Shown piece by piece: positions 18,143 to 27,296 of a stretch of DNA of 64,000 nucleotides; position 1 is the first letter of the stretch; each line of letters begins with the position of its first letter. The notes under the pieces were generated by a model that was not told the origin of the DNA, searched no databases, and worked only from the letters and a program-made list of their open reading frames with translations. Where the stretch lies: contig NZ_VZPV01000003.1 in the NCBI RefSeq assembly GCF_008801405.1, positions 434,001 through 498,000 of the forward strand. The letters run 5' to 3'. The stretch is from Ralstonia insidiosa. Its GTDB lineage: Bacteria; Pseudomonadota; Gammaproteobacteria; Burkholderiales; Burkholderiaceae. Made by a program: the position numbers and the translations under genes.

Positions 18143-19263
18143 GCACCGCAATGAACACCTCGGCTCTGCACACGGTGCTGTGCGATCTGCTAGGCTGCCG
18201 TTACCCGATCGTCCAGACGGCGATGGGCTGGGTGGCCGATGCGCGCCTGGTGGCGGCCACGGGCAATGCCGGCGGTTTCGGCTTCCTGGCCGGCGCCACG
18301 CTGCTGCCTGGTGAGGTCGAACGCGAGATTCTGGCCGTCAAAGCGCTGAGCGGGCAACCGTTCGGGATCAACTTCCACATGTTCCAGCCGAACGCGGGCG
18401 AAGTGGTCGAGATGGCGATCCGCCACCGCCTGCGTGCCGTCAGCTACGGCCGTGGCCCGGACGCCCGCATGATCGGCAAGCTCAAGGAAGCCGGCATCGT
18501 CTGCATGCCCACCGTGGGCGCGGCCAAGCATGCCGCCAAGGCGGTCGAGCTGGGCGCCGACGTGGTGACCGTGCAGGGTGGGGAAGGCGGCGGCCACACC
18601 GGCGGCACCCCGACCACGCTGCTGTTGCCGCAAGTGCTGGATTCCGTGCGCGTGCCCGTGGTGGCGGCGGGCGGCTTCTTCGATGGGCGTGGCTTGGCGG
18701 CCGCGCTCGCTTACGGCGCGGCCGGCATCGCCATGGGCACGCGTTTCCTGATGTCGAGCGATTCGCCCGTGCCGGCTGCCACGCTGCAGCGCTACGTGGC
18801 TGTCAAGGACGCCGGCAAGATCCGCGTCTCGCTCGCCATCGACGGCCTGCCGCAACGCATGATCGACAACCCGCTGCTGTTGGAGCTGGAAGCGGCCGGC
18901 CCGCTGCGCCGCACGTGGCTGGCGCTGGCAGCAGCCCACAAATGGCGTCAGCGCACCGGCATGCGGGCCTCCCAGATGCTCGCCACCGGCTGGCGCGCGA
19001 TGCGCCAGCACGACTACAGCGCTGCGCAGGCCATGATGGCCGCCAATGCGCCCGTGCTGATCCAGCGCGCAATGGTGGAAGGCCACCCGGACGAAGGCGT
19101 GCTGCCCAGCGGGCAGGCCGCTGCGGCCATCGGCGCGCTCGACTCCTGCGAACAGATCATCACGCGCATCGCCGCCCAGGCACAGGCGCGCCTCGACGCA
19201 TTGCATGCAACGGCACCAGCAGCGGCGCGTGCGCCGCAGGCCGCCGCTGACGCCACTCTCTAA
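18139..19263 (+). CDS. ipdC: IpdC-like nitronate-monooxygenase-family flavoprotein
   Basis: A 374-residue FMN TIM-barrel protein of the 2-nitropropane dioxygenase family: YPIVQTAMGWVADARLVAAT at residue 22, GGEGGGHTGG near 150 and AAGGFFDGRGLAAALAYGA near 175. In Mycobacterium the neighbour of ipdAB is IpdC, a flavin-dependent reductase acting on a hydroxylated HIP-CoA intermediate, and the same gene set surrounds this one. The ATG overlaps the previous stop as ATGA. The C-terminal tail beyond residue 350 is Ala-rich. Confidence 0.87.
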   Translation: MSTAMNTSALHTVLCDLLGCRYPIVQTAMGWVADARLVAATGNAGGFGFLAGATLLPGEVEREILAVKALSGQPFGINFHMFQPNAGEVVEMAIRHRLRAVSYGRGPDARMIGKLKEAGIVCMPTVGAAKHAAKAVELGADVVTVQGGEGGGHTGGTPTTLLLPQVLDSVRVPVVAAGGFFDGRGLAAALAYGAAGIAMGTRFLMSSDSPVPAATLQRYVAVKDAGKIRVSLAIDGLPQRMIDNPLLLELEAAGPLRRTWLALAAAHKWRQRTGMRASQMLATGWRAMRQHDYSAAQAMMAANAPVLIQRAMVEGHPDEGVLPSGQAAAAIGALDSCEQIITRIAAQAQARLDALHATAPAAARAPQAAADATL

Positions 19264-19286
19264 CGAGCCCCGCTTTTTCCGCTTCC

Positions 19287-20099
19287 ATGACGACACCTCA
19301 AACCAACAGCGCACGCGCATCCGCTGCTGCGCCTTTCAAGATCGACGTGCAGGACGGCATTGCCGAACTGGTGATCGACCACCCGCCCGTCAACGCGCTG
19401 AACAGCGCCGGCTGGCATGCGCTGGCCAAGGCCATCGAGCAGCTTGGCCAAAACCCAGACGTTCGCGTGATCGTGCTGCGCGGCGAAGGCCGCGGCTTTT
19501 GCGCGGGCGTCGACATCAAGGAACTGGCCGCCTATCCGCAGCGCATCGTGGACGTCAACGCCGGCAACTACGAAACGTTCCGTGCAGTGCACCGCAACCC
19601 GGTGCCGGTCATCGCTGCTGTGCACGGCTTCGTGCTGGGTGGTGGCATCGGCATCTGCGGTGCGGCCGACATCATCGTTGCCTCGGAGTGCGCCACCTTC
19701 GGCGTGCCCGAAATCGACCGCGGCGCCATGGGCGGCGGTGCACACCTGCAGCGCATGTTCGGTGTGCAGAAGGTGCGGACCATGTACTTCACGGGTGACC
19801 CGATCGACGCGGCCGAAGCCTATCGCCTGGGCGCGGTCGAAAAGGTCGTGACGCGCGCCGAGCTGCGTGACGCCGCGCTGGAGATGGCCCGCAAGATCGC
19901 TGCGAAGAGCCCAGCCATGGTGCGTCTGGCCAAGGAAGCGCTCAACGGTGTGGAAGACGGCAACCTCGAAGACAAGTACCGCTGGGAGCAGGGCTTCACC
20001 CTGCAGGCCTACATGACCGCCGATTCCACCGAGGCGCGCGACGCGTTCGTGCAAGGGCGTGAGGCGCGCTTCGATGGCGATTCCAAAGCCGCCGCTTGA
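19287..20099 (+). CDS. echA20: EchA20-like ring-opening crotonase
   Basis: A 270-residue crotonase-fold protein. Its stretches HPPVNALNSAGWHALA, LRGEGRGFCAGVDIKEL, AAVHGFVLGGGIG and YRWEQGFT match mycobacterial EchA20 as I recall it. EchA20 acts in the retro-aldol-like opening of a ring in HIP-CoA degradation. It is flanked by ipdC and fadA6. The short N-terminal extension (about 15 residues, Ala/Ser-rich) carries no recognised signal. Confidence 0.88.
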   Translation: MTTPQTNSARASAAAPFKIDVQDGIAELVIDHPPVNALNSAGWHALAKAIEQLGQNPDVRVIVLRGEGRGFCAGVDIKELAAYPQRIVDVNAGNYETFRAVHRNPVPVIAAVHGFVLGGGIGICGAADIIVASECATFGVPEIDRGAMGGGAHLQRMFGVQKVRTMYFTGDPIDAAEAYRLGAVEKVVTRAELRDAALEMARKIAAKSPAMVRLAKEALNGVEDGNLEDKYRWEQGFTLQAYMTADSTEARDAFVQGREARFDGDSKAAA

Positions 20100-20122
20100 G
20101 CATTCAGAACAAGGACATCGAC

Positions 20123-21274
20123 ATGAAACAAGCCTATATCGTCGACGCGCTGCGCACGCCAGTCGGGCGCCGCAAGGGCGGACTGTCGCACGTGCACGGT
20201 GCCGACCTGGGTGCCTTCGTGCTGAAGGAACTGGTTGGCCGCAATGCCATTCCCGCTGAAGACTACGACGACGTGGTGTTCGGCTGCTGCGACACCATTG
20301 GCCCGCTGGCCGGTAATATCGGCCGCAGCGCGTGGCTGGCGGCAGGGCTGCCGCTGCAGGTGCCCGGCGTGACGGTGGATCGCCAGTGCGGTTCGTCGCA
20401 GCAGGCCGTGCACTTTGCCGCGCAAGCCGTAATGAGCGGCAACCAGGACGTGGTGATTGCCGGCGGTGTGCAGACCATGACGCAGATCCCCATCTCGTCG
20501 GCCATGCTGGCCGGCCAGGCACTGGGCTTCACCGATCCGTTCTCGGGCAGCGAAGGCTGGCGCGCGCGCTTTGGCAATGCACCGGTGTCGCAGTTCCACG
20601 CCGCGCAGATGATTGCCGACCACTGGAACCTCTCGCGCGAGGCAATGGAAGCCTTTGCGCTGGAGAGCCACCGCCGCGCCGTGGTGGCCATCGAAGAAGG
20701 CCGCTTCACGCGCGAGATCGTGCCGTTCCAGGGCGTTTCGCGCGACGAGACGCCGCGTCCGGACACCACCCTGGCCAAGATGGCCACGCTGGAGCCGCTG
20801 ATGCCCGCCGGCAAGCTGACCGCCGCCGTGTCGAGCCAGACGGCCGACGCCGCTGCCGCGCTGCTGGTGGTCTCGGAAGACGCGCTCAAGCGCTACAACC
20901 TCAAGCCGCGTGCCCGCATCGTGCACATGAGCGTGATGGGTGACGACCCGGTCTGGATGTTGACGGCCCCGATTCCTGCCACCAAGCGCGCGCTGGAGCG
21001 CAGCGGCTTGCGTATGGACCAAATCGACGCGGTGGAAATCAATGAAGCCTTCGCCTCGGTCGTCATGGCCTGGCTGGCTGAGACGGGCTACTCCGCAGAG
21101 AAGACCAATCCGAACGGCGGCGCCATCGCGCTGGGCCATCCGCTGGGCGCCACCGGCGCGCGGCTGATGACCACACTGCTGCACGAACTGGAGCGTACTG
21201 GCGGCCGCTACGGGCTGCAGACCATGTGCGAAGGCGGCGGTGTCGCCAACGTGACGATTATCGAGCGCCTCTAA
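20123..21274 (+). CDS. fadA6: Thiolase FadA6
   Basis: A 383-residue thiolase. The nucleophile cysteine lies in TVDRQCGSSQQAVHFAAQ near residue 88; the C-terminal active-site stretches are NEAFASVVMAWL, GGAIALGHPLGATGA and CEGGGVANVTIIERL. These match mycobacterial FadA6 closely by eye. ATG at 20123 is preferred because AAGGAC precedes it; an in-frame TTG at 20096 overlaps the echA20 stop. It cleaves a C-C bond late in HIP breakdown. Confidence 0.9.
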   Translation: MKQAYIVDALRTPVGRRKGGLSHVHGADLGAFVLKELVGRNAIPAEDYDDVVFGCCDTIGPLAGNIGRSAWLAAGLPLQVPGVTVDRQCGSSQQAVHFAAQAVMSGNQDVVIAGGVQTMTQIPISSAMLAGQALGFTDPFSGSEGWRARFGNAPVSQFHAAQMIADHWNLSREAMEAFALESHRRAVVAIEEGRFTREIVPFQGVSRDETPRPDTTLAKMATLEPLMPAGKLTAAVSSQTADAAAALLVVSEDALKRYNLKPRARIVHMSVMGDDPVWMLTAPIPATKRALERSGLRMDQIDAVEINEAFASVVMAWLAETGYSAEKTNPNGGAIALGHPLGATGARLMTTLLHELERTGGRYGLQTMCEGGGVANVTIIERL

Positions 21275-21302
21275 GGCACTCGCGCAAGAACAGGAGCAAG
21301 CA

Positions 21303-22178
21303 ATGGGAATCTGCGACGGACGTACCGTCATCATCACCGGTGCAGGCGGCGGCCTGGGGCGCGCGTATGCGCTGGCCTTCGGTGCCGAGGGTGCCAATGT
21401 GGTGGTCAACGATATTCGCCGCGAGGCTGCCGAGGCGGTGAGCGAAGCGATTCGCGCGGCCGGCGGCAAGGCGATCGCCAACGACGACGACATCACGAAG
21501 CTGGCCACGGCACAGCGCATCATCGATGCCGCCGTGGAAGCGTTTGGTGAAGTGCATGTGCTGGTGAACAACGCCGGCATCTGCCGCGACCGCATGTTCG
21601 TCAGCCTGTCGGAAGAGGACTGGGACGAGGTGATGCGCGTGCACCTGCGCGGCCACTTCTGCCTGGCCAACCTGCTGGGCAAGCGCTGGCGCGATGCCTC
21701 CAAGGCGGGTGCCGCGGTGGACGCACGCATCATCAACACCAGTTCCGGCGCCGGGCTGCAGGGTTCGGTGGGCCAGTCCAACTACGCCGCCGCCAAGGGC
21801 GGCATTGCCAGCCTCACGCTGGTGCAGGCGGCCGAACTGGCACGCTACGGCGTCACCGCCAACGCGCTGGCACCGGCCGCGCGCACCGGCATGACCGAAG
21901 GCGTGTTCGGCGAAATGATGAAGGCGCCCAAAGATGGCTTTGACGCCTTCGACCCGGCCAACGTCGCACCGCTGGTGGTGTGGCTGGGCAGCGCAGAGTC
22001 GCGCCACGTGACCGGCCAGATGTTCGAGGCCGCTGGCGGCAAGATCTCGATCGCAGACGGCTGGCGCACGGGCCCCGAGCAAGACAAGGGCGCGCGCTGG
22101 GAACCGGCTGAACTGGGCGCGGCGATCGGCAAGTTGCTGGCTCAGGCCCAGCCGGCGCAGAAGGTTTACGGCACCTGA
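21303..22178 (+). CDS. SDR, MFE-2/17-beta-HSD4-like
   Basis: A 291-residue SDR with TGAGGGLG at residue 11, VNNAG near 88, the NTSSGAG serine stretch and NYAAAK as YxxxK. The N-terminus GRTVIITGAGGGLGRAYALAFGAEGANVVVND is of the type found in peroxisomal multifunctional enzyme 2 and in 3-hydroxyacyl-CoA dehydrogenases near HIP genes. Its place between fadA6 and acyl-CoA dehydrogenases suggests it oxidises a beta-hydroxyacyl-CoA rather than the steroid nucleus. AGGAG precedes the ATG. Confidence 0.85.
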   Translation: MGICDGRTVIITGAGGGLGRAYALAFGAEGANVVVNDIRREAAEAVSEAIRAAGGKAIANDDDITKLATAQRIIDAAVEAFGEVHVLVNNAGICRDRMFVSLSEEDWDEVMRVHLRGHFCLANLLGKRWRDASKAGAAVDARIINTSSGAGLQGSVGQSNYAAAKGGIASLTLVQAAELARYGVTANALAPAARTGMTEGVFGEMMKAPKDGFDAFDPANVAPLVVWLGSAESRHVTGQMFEAAGGKISIADGWRTGPEQDKGARWEPAELGAAIGKLLAQAQPAQKVYGT

Positions 22179-22190
22179 GCGAGCACGACG

Positions 22191-23381
22191 ATGGAACTTT
22201 CGCTTTCGCTCGAGCAGGAAATGATTCGCGACACCGCGCGTGAGTTTCTCGACGCGCGCAGCGATTCCGCCGCGGTGCGCAGGGTGGTGGATGCCGAAGC
22301 GCTGGCTCCGGGACACGACCCCGAACTCTGGCGCGAGGTTGCCGAACTGGGTTGGTGCGGTATCGCCTTGCCGGAAGACGCCGGCGGCGCAGGGCTGGGC
22401 GCGCCCGAACTGGTGCTGCTGATGGAGCAGATGGGCCGGCGCCTGGCGTGCGTGCCGTACTGGTCGAGCGTCTGTCTGGCCGCCCCTGCGCTGCAGGGCG
22501 GCCTGGCACCGGCGGCGGCACAAGCCTGGCTGGAGCCGCTGGCGCCGGGCACCGCGCGTGCCGCTCTGGTGCTGCCTGCGTGGACAGCACCGGATGCGGC
22601 AGGGCAACTCGCGCAGCGGGCGCTGTCTGTGTGGGCCGAAGCCGGTGAGGGTGGTTTCGTGCTGCACGGCCGTGTCGATCAGGTCTTTGATGCAGTGGGT
22701 GCCGACTGGCTGCTGGTGCCCGCACGCATCGACGACGGCGCAGGCGGTCTGGCGCTGTTCTGGCTGGACGCCACAGCGCTGGCGAACAACCCGCACGTCT
22801 CCGTACAGCCGCTGCAGACGCTGGATCGCACCCGTGCGCTGGCGTCGGTCGTGTTCGACGCACTGCCGGTCGATGCAGGCGGCTGCCTGGCCCGCGGCCC
22901 CGAGGTGGCGCGTGGTATTGGCGCGGCCCTGTGGCACGGCACCCTGATGCTGGCGGCCGAGCAGCTTGGCGGCGCGCAGCAGTGCCTGGATCTCACAGTG
23001 GCGTACGCGGCGGAGCGCATCCAGTTCGGCCGGGCCATTGCCTCCTTCCAGGCGGTCAAGCATCGCTGCGCACAGATGATGGTGATGACCGAAGCTGCGC
23101 GCTCCGCCATTCACGGCGCCGCGCACGCATGGCAAGCCGCCATCGCTGCAGACGACGAGGCTGCCGTGCACGGGGCGCGTCTGGACATTGCCGCAGCACG
23201 CATCGCGGCCGACGAGGCCTTCGCCTTCGCCACACAGGAGGCCATCCAGTTGCACGGCGGTGTGGGCTTCACCTGGGAATACGACCCGCAGCTGTATTTC
23301 AAGCGCGCGCAGGCGGCCGCAAGCTGGCTGGGCGGTACGGCCGCGGCACTCGACTGCATTGCCGACGCGCTGGCCGCATGA
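22191..23381 (+). CDS. Acyl-CoA dehydrogenase-family protein (HIP beta-oxidation)
   Basis: A 396-residue FAD-dependent acyl-CoA dehydrogenase-fold protein: N-terminal LEQEMIRDTAREFLD, then ERIQFGRAIASFQAVKHRCA near residue 282, and QEAIQLHGGVGFTWEYDPQLYFKRA near 350 carrying the likely catalytic region. The central beta domain (residues about 120-220) is divergent and rich in Ala. Such proteins in steroid clusters often pair with a second subunit as alpha2beta2 enzymes; the adjacent FadE30-like protein at 23461 is the obvious candidate partner. Which step it serves is uncertain. Confidence 0.85.
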   Translation: MELSLSLEQEMIRDTAREFLDARSDSAAVRRVVDAEALAPGHDPELWREVAELGWCGIALPEDAGGAGLGAPELVLLMEQMGRRLACVPYWSSVCLAAPALQGGLAPAAAQAWLEPLAPGTARAALVLPAWTAPDAAGQLAQRALSVWAEAGEGGFVLHGRVDQVFDAVGADWLLVPARIDDGAGGLALFWLDATALANNPHVSVQPLQTLDRTRALASVVFDALPVDAGGCLARGPEVARGIGAALWHGTLMLAAEQLGGAQQCLDLTVAYAAERIQFGRAIASFQAVKHRCAQMMVMTEAARSAIHGAAHAWQAAIAADDEAAVHGARLDIAAARIAADEAFAFATQEAIQLHGGVGFTWEYDPQLYFKRAQAAASWLGGTAAALDCIADALAA

Positions 23382-23460
23382 CGGTGGCCATGGTGGCTGT
23401 GGGGCGCTGTCGCCCGGCCGCCATGCGCAATGACTGGCGAATCAACGATTGAGAACGAGC

Positions 23461-24675
23461 ATGACTTCAGTGGATTGCTGCGCCCCGGACACCAGCGAAG
23501 CTGCGCTGCGCGAATCGGTGGCGGCGTGGATGGCGGAACATCTGACCGGCGAATTCGCCTGCCTGAAACACCGCGGCGGACCGGGCGACGAAGAAGCGTT
23601 TCCCGAACTGCGCAAGGCCTGGGAGCGCAAGCTGGCCGAAGGCGGCTGGACCTGCGTGGGCTGGCCCGAGGCGCACGGCGGACGCGGCATGTCGGTGATG
23701 GAGCAGGTGGCCTTTCAGGAGGAATACGCGCGCGCCGGCGGTCCGGGCCGTATGGGCCATATCGGCGAAGGCCTGATCGGTCCCACGCTGATCGCCTACG
23801 GCACCGAAGAGCAGAAGGCGCGCTTCCTGCCCGGCATCCGCAACGGCACCGAACTCTGGTGCCAGGGCTATTCCGAGCCCGGTGCCGGCTCCGACCTGGC
23901 CAACGTGCGCACCCGCGCCGAGCGCGACCCCGCCACCGGCGACTGGATCGTGACGGGCCAGAAGGTCTGGACATCGCTCGCGCACGAATCGGAATGGATC
24001 TTTGTGCTGGCGCGCAGCGAAGCCGGCTCGCAGGGCAACCGCGGGCTGATCTTCCTGCTGATGCCGCTGGACCAGCCGGGCATCGAAATCCGCCCGATCC
24101 GCCAGATGGGCGGCGGCGCGGAATTCAACGAGGTGTTCTTTGACGGCGCCCGCGCCAAAGCCGCTGATGTAGTGGGCGCACCCGGAGAGGGCTGGCGCAT
24201 CGCCATGGCGCTGCTGGGCTTCGAGCGCGGCATTTCCACGCTCGGCCAGCAGATGCAGTTTGCGCATGAACTCGGCTGGATCGTCGATGCCGCGCGCGAG
24301 AACGGTGCGTGGAACCAGCCGGCGCTGCGCCAGCGCATTGCACGCGCTTGGGGCGGCCTGCGGGTCATGCGCTACAACGCGCTGCGCATGCTGGCAGGCG
24401 CGCAGCAAAGCGACAGCGGCGCGCTGCAGCGCGAGGCACTGATCTACAAGTACTACTGGTCCAACTGGCACCGCGGCCTGGGGCAACTCGCACTCGACGT
24501 GCTCGGCCCTGCCGCCAACCTCATCGACGAAACCGACACGCGCCGCACCCGCCTGCAAGGCATGGCGCTGTTCTCCCGCGCCGACACCATCTACGCGGGC
24601 ACCAACGAAATCCAGCTCAACATCATTGCCGAGCGCGGCCTGGGTATGCCGCGCGAGGCACGGGGACAAGCATGA
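23461..24675 (+). CDS. fadE30: Acyl-CoA dehydrogenase FadE30
   Basis: A 404-residue acyl-CoA dehydrogenase. Stretches such as GEFACLKHRGGPG, WCQGYSEPGAGSDLANV, GQKVWTSLAHESEW and the C-terminal NEIQLNIIAERGLGMPREA match mycobacterial FadE30, which desaturates the propionyl-CoA side chain of HIP-CoA. ATG at 23461 is chosen over an upstream in-frame TTG. It is the downstream gene of the acyl-CoA dehydrogenase pair, and ipdF overlaps its stop. Confidence 0.88.
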   Translation: MTSVDCCAPDTSEAALRESVAAWMAEHLTGEFACLKHRGGPGDEEAFPELRKAWERKLAEGGWTCVGWPEAHGGRGMSVMEQVAFQEEYARAGGPGRMGHIGEGLIGPTLIAYGTEEQKARFLPGIRNGTELWCQGYSEPGAGSDLANVRTRAERDPATGDWIVTGQKVWTSLAHESEWIFVLARSEAGSQGNRGLIFLLMPLDQPGIEIRPIRQMGGGAEFNEVFFDGARAKAADVVGAPGEGWRIAMALLGFERGISTLGQQMQFAHELGWIVDAARENGAWNQPALRQRIARAWGGLRVMRYNALRMLAGAQQSDSGALQREALIYKYYWSNWHRGLGQLALDVLGPAANLIDETDTRRTRLQGMALFSRADTIYAGTNEIQLNIIAERGLGMPREARGQA

Positions 24676-25505
24676 ACACCATTTCCAACGACGCCGCTGT
24701 GCCGACGGCAGCACAAGGCGTGCGCGCCGCACCCGCCTACGTTCCCGGCCACGGCCTGCTGAAGGGCAAGAGCGTGCTGATTACGGCGGCGGCCGGCGTC
24801 GGAATCGGCTTTGCAGCCGCGCGCCGGTGTGCGGAGGAAGGCTGCCGCGCGCTGATGATCTCTGACATCCACCCGCGCCGGCTGGAAGAGGCCGTGGCCA
24901 AGCTGCGCGAAGAGACAGGCCTGGAGGCCATTTACGGCCAGCTGTGCAACGTTGCCGATGAAGCCCAGGTGCAGGCCCTCGTTGCCGCGGCAGAGGAAAC
25001 GCTGGGCGGCACTGACGTGCTGATCAACAACGCGGGCCTCGGCGGGTCGCGCCGCATAGTCGAGATGGACGATGCCGAATGGTCCCGGGTGCTCGACATT
25101 ACCCTCACCGGCACGTTCCGGATGACGCGGGCGATGTTGCCGCACATGCAGGCGCGCGGGCGCGGCGCCATCGTCAACAACGCCTCGGTGCTGGGCTGGC
25201 GCGCGCAGAAAGAACAGGCGCACTACGCAGCGGCCAAGGCCGGCGTGATGGCGCTCACCCGCTGCAGTGCAGTGGAAGCCGCCGAGTTCGGCATCCGTAT
25301 CAATGCGGTGGCGCCCAGCATCGCCTTGCACGATTTCCTGAAGAAATCGGCACCCGCGGAACTGCTGGAGCAACTGGCGTCACGCGAGGCATTCGGGCGT
25401 GCGGCGGAGGTGTGGGAAGTGGCCAATGTGATGGTGTTCCTGGCCAGCGACTACGCCTCGTACATGACAGGTGAAGTGCTTCCGGTGAGCAGCCAGCAGG
25501 CATAA
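24672..25505 (+). CDS. ipdF: IpdF-like SDR (HIP-CoA ketoreductase)
   Basis: A 277-residue SDR with an unusual nucleotide motif TAAAGVGIG near residue 37, preceded by GHGLLKGKSVLI. It also has LINNAGLGGSRR, VNNASVLGWRAQ and HYAAAKAGVMALTRCS with the YxxxK. These stretches match mycobacterial IpdF, which acts on the 5-oxo/hydroxy group of HIP-CoA. The ATG overlaps the fadE30 stop (ATGA). Its N-terminal extension of about 25 residues is also seen in IpdF. Confidence 0.88.
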   Translation: MNTISNDAAVPTAAQGVRAAPAYVPGHGLLKGKSVLITAAAGVGIGFAAARRCAEEGCRALMISDIHPRRLEEAVAKLREETGLEAIYGQLCNVADEAQVQALVAAAEETLGGTDVLINNAGLGGSRRIVEMDDAEWSRVLDITLTGTFRMTRAMLPHMQARGRGAIVNNASVLGWRAQKEQAHYAAAKAGVMALTRCSAVEAAEFGIRINAVAPSIALHDFLKKSAPAELLEQLASREAFGRAAEVWEVANVMVFLASDYASYMTGEVLPVSSQQA

Positions 25506-25530
25506 CGCACGGGGCATCAAGGAGACAGGC

Positions 25531-25986
25531 ATGGCAAGGGTGTTTGGTTCGGCGCAGGCAATCCTGGACGCAGTCGGGCAGCGGCTCGGTGAAAGCGCCT
25601 GGACGGAGGTGACGCAGGCGCAGATCAACGGCTTCGCGGATGCCACGGGCGATCACCAGTGGCTGCATGTAGACCCCGAACGCGCGGCCAACGGCCCGTT
25701 CGGTGCCTGCATCGCACACGGCTATCTGACGCTGGCCCTGGTCAATCAATTCCTGCCCGAAATCCTGACCGTGGAAAACATGAAGATGGGCGTGAACTAC
25801 GGCTGCGACAAGGTGCGCTTTCCTGCGCCGGTGCGCGTTGGTTCGCGCCTGCGCGGCGTGGGCGAGCTTGTGAAAGCCGAAGAGCTGCAGGGTGGCGTGC
25901 AGGCCGTGGTGCGCATGACCGTCGAGGTCGAAGGGCAGGACAAGCCGGGTTGCGTGGTCGACACCATCAGTCGTTACTACTTCTGA
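25531..25986 (+). CDS. MaoC-family enoyl-CoA hydratase
   Basis: A 151-residue single hot-dog-fold protein with the hydratase 2 pattern FADATGDHQWLHVDPERA near residue 36 (catalytic Asp and His) and GPFGACIAHGYLTLAL near 56. It is a small, cytosolic (R)-specific enoyl-CoA hydratase. GGAG precedes the ATG, and it lies between ipdF and a thiolase. It probably completes one beta-oxidation turn together with FadE30 and the thiolase at 26003; steroid clusters usually hold such single-domain MaoC proteins. Confidence 0.87.
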   Translation: MARVFGSAQAILDAVGQRLGESAWTEVTQAQINGFADATGDHQWLHVDPERAANGPFGACIAHGYLTLALVNQFLPEILTVENMKMGVNYGCDKVRFPAPVRVGSRLRGVGELVKAEELQGGVQAVVRMTVEVEGQDKPGCVVDTISRYYF

Positions 25987-26002
25987 ACTTTCGAGGACAA
26001 GC

Positions 26003-27208
26003 ATGAAAGAAGCCGTCATCGTCGCCGTGGCGCGCACGCCCATCGGCAAGGCGTTCCGGGGCGCATTCAACGATACCGAGGCGCCGGTGCTCGGTGGGCG
26101 CGTGGTGCGCACCGTGGTGGAGCGCGCAGGCATCGACCCGGCTGAAGTGGACGACGTGCTGATCGGCGCCGCCGCGCAGCAGGGCACGCAGGGCTACAAC
26201 CTGGGCCGCCTGTGTGCCACCGCCGCCGGCCTGCCCGACAGCGTGCCGGGCATGACGATGGACCGCATGTGTTCTTCGGGCCTGATGACCATCGCCACGG
26301 CCGCCAAGAGCATCCAGTGCGGCGAAGCCGACATCATGGTGGCGGGCGGCGTGGAGTCGATCTCGCTCACGCAGAACAAGCACAAGAACGCGTACCGCGC
26401 GCAGTCCGAGGCCGTGCTGGCGCGTCAACCGGCGGCCTACATGGCGATGATCGAGACCGCCGAGGTGGTGGCGCAGCGCTACGGCATCACGCGTGCCGCG
26501 CAGGACGCCTATGCCCTGCGCAGCCAGCAGCGCACTGCCGAGGCGCAGCGCGAGGGCCGCTTCGACGATGAAATCGTTTCGCTCGAAACCACGCGCGCAC
26601 TGTTCGACAAGACCGGCGCGCAGACCGGCACCGAAACCGTCCGCCTGATGCGCGACGAATGCAATCGTGTGGACACCACTGCGGAAAGCCTGGCCGGGTT
26701 GAAGCCCGTCTGGAGCGGCGGTCGTGTGATTGCACAAGGCGAGCACATCACCGCGGGCAACGCCTCGCAACTGTCGGATGGCGCGGCTGCCGTACTGCTG
26801 ATGAGCGCCGACGAGGCCAAGCGCCGCGGGCTGCGTCCGCTGGGGCGCTATCGCGGCATGGCCGTGGCAGGTTGCGCGCCCGATGAAATGGGCATCGGGC
26901 CGGTGTTTGCCGTGCCCAAGCTGCTGGCGCGCCACGGCATGACGGTGAACGACATCGGCCTGTGGGAGCTGAACGAGGCCTTCGCGTGCCAGGTGCTGTA
27001 TTGCCAGGACAAGCTCGGGATTCCGGGCGACCGGCTCAACGTTAATGGCGGCGCGATCTCCATCGGCCATCCGTTCGGCATGTCGGGCGCCCGCATGAGC
27101 ATGCATGCATTGATCGAGGGCCGCCGGCGTGGCGTTGCGCACGCCGTGGTGACCATGTGCATTGGCGGCGGCATGGGCGCTGCCGCGCTGTTTGACGTGC
27201 TGCCCTAA
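26003..27208 (+). CDS. Acetyl-CoA acyltransferase (thiolase)
   Basis: A 401-residue thiolase with the nucleophile cysteine in MDRMCSSGLMTIATAAKSI near residue 91, NEAFACQVLYC near 328, NGGAISIGHPFGMSGARM near 352 and MCIGGGMGAAALFDVLP at the C-terminus. It differs clearly from FadA6 at 20123, so the operon carries two thiolases for two cleavage steps. Following a MaoC hydratase, it is likely to close the removal of the HIP propionate side chain. Confidence 0.88.
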   Translation: MKEAVIVAVARTPIGKAFRGAFNDTEAPVLGGRVVRTVVERAGIDPAEVDDVLIGAAAQQGTQGYNLGRLCATAAGLPDSVPGMTMDRMCSSGLMTIATAAKSIQCGEADIMVAGGVESISLTQNKHKNAYRAQSEAVLARQPAAYMAMIETAEVVAQRYGITRAAQDAYALRSQQRTAEAQREGRFDDEIVSLETTRALFDKTGAQTGTETVRLMRDECNRVDTTAESLAGLKPVWSGGRVIAQGEHITAGNASQLSDGAAAVLLMSADEAKRRGLRPLGRYRGMAVAGCAPDEMGIGPVFAVPKLLARHGMTVNDIGLWELNEAFACQVLYCQDKLGIPGDRLNVNGGAISIGHPFGMSGARMSMHALIEGRRRGVAHAVVTMCIGGGMGAAALFDVLP

Positions 27209-27296
27209 CCAGCCACGTCTGCGGACACCGGAGGCACACGCGCCCGTCAGAGGCCGCCCCGGTTGTCCAGCACACCACAGCTTGGAGGAGACAACG

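Noticed and set aside
20009..23255. Long minus-strand frames opposite fadA6, the MFE-2-like SDR and the acyl-CoA dehydrogenase
   Set aside because: All three plus-strand genes have full-length family matches and overlap or follow each other in an operon.
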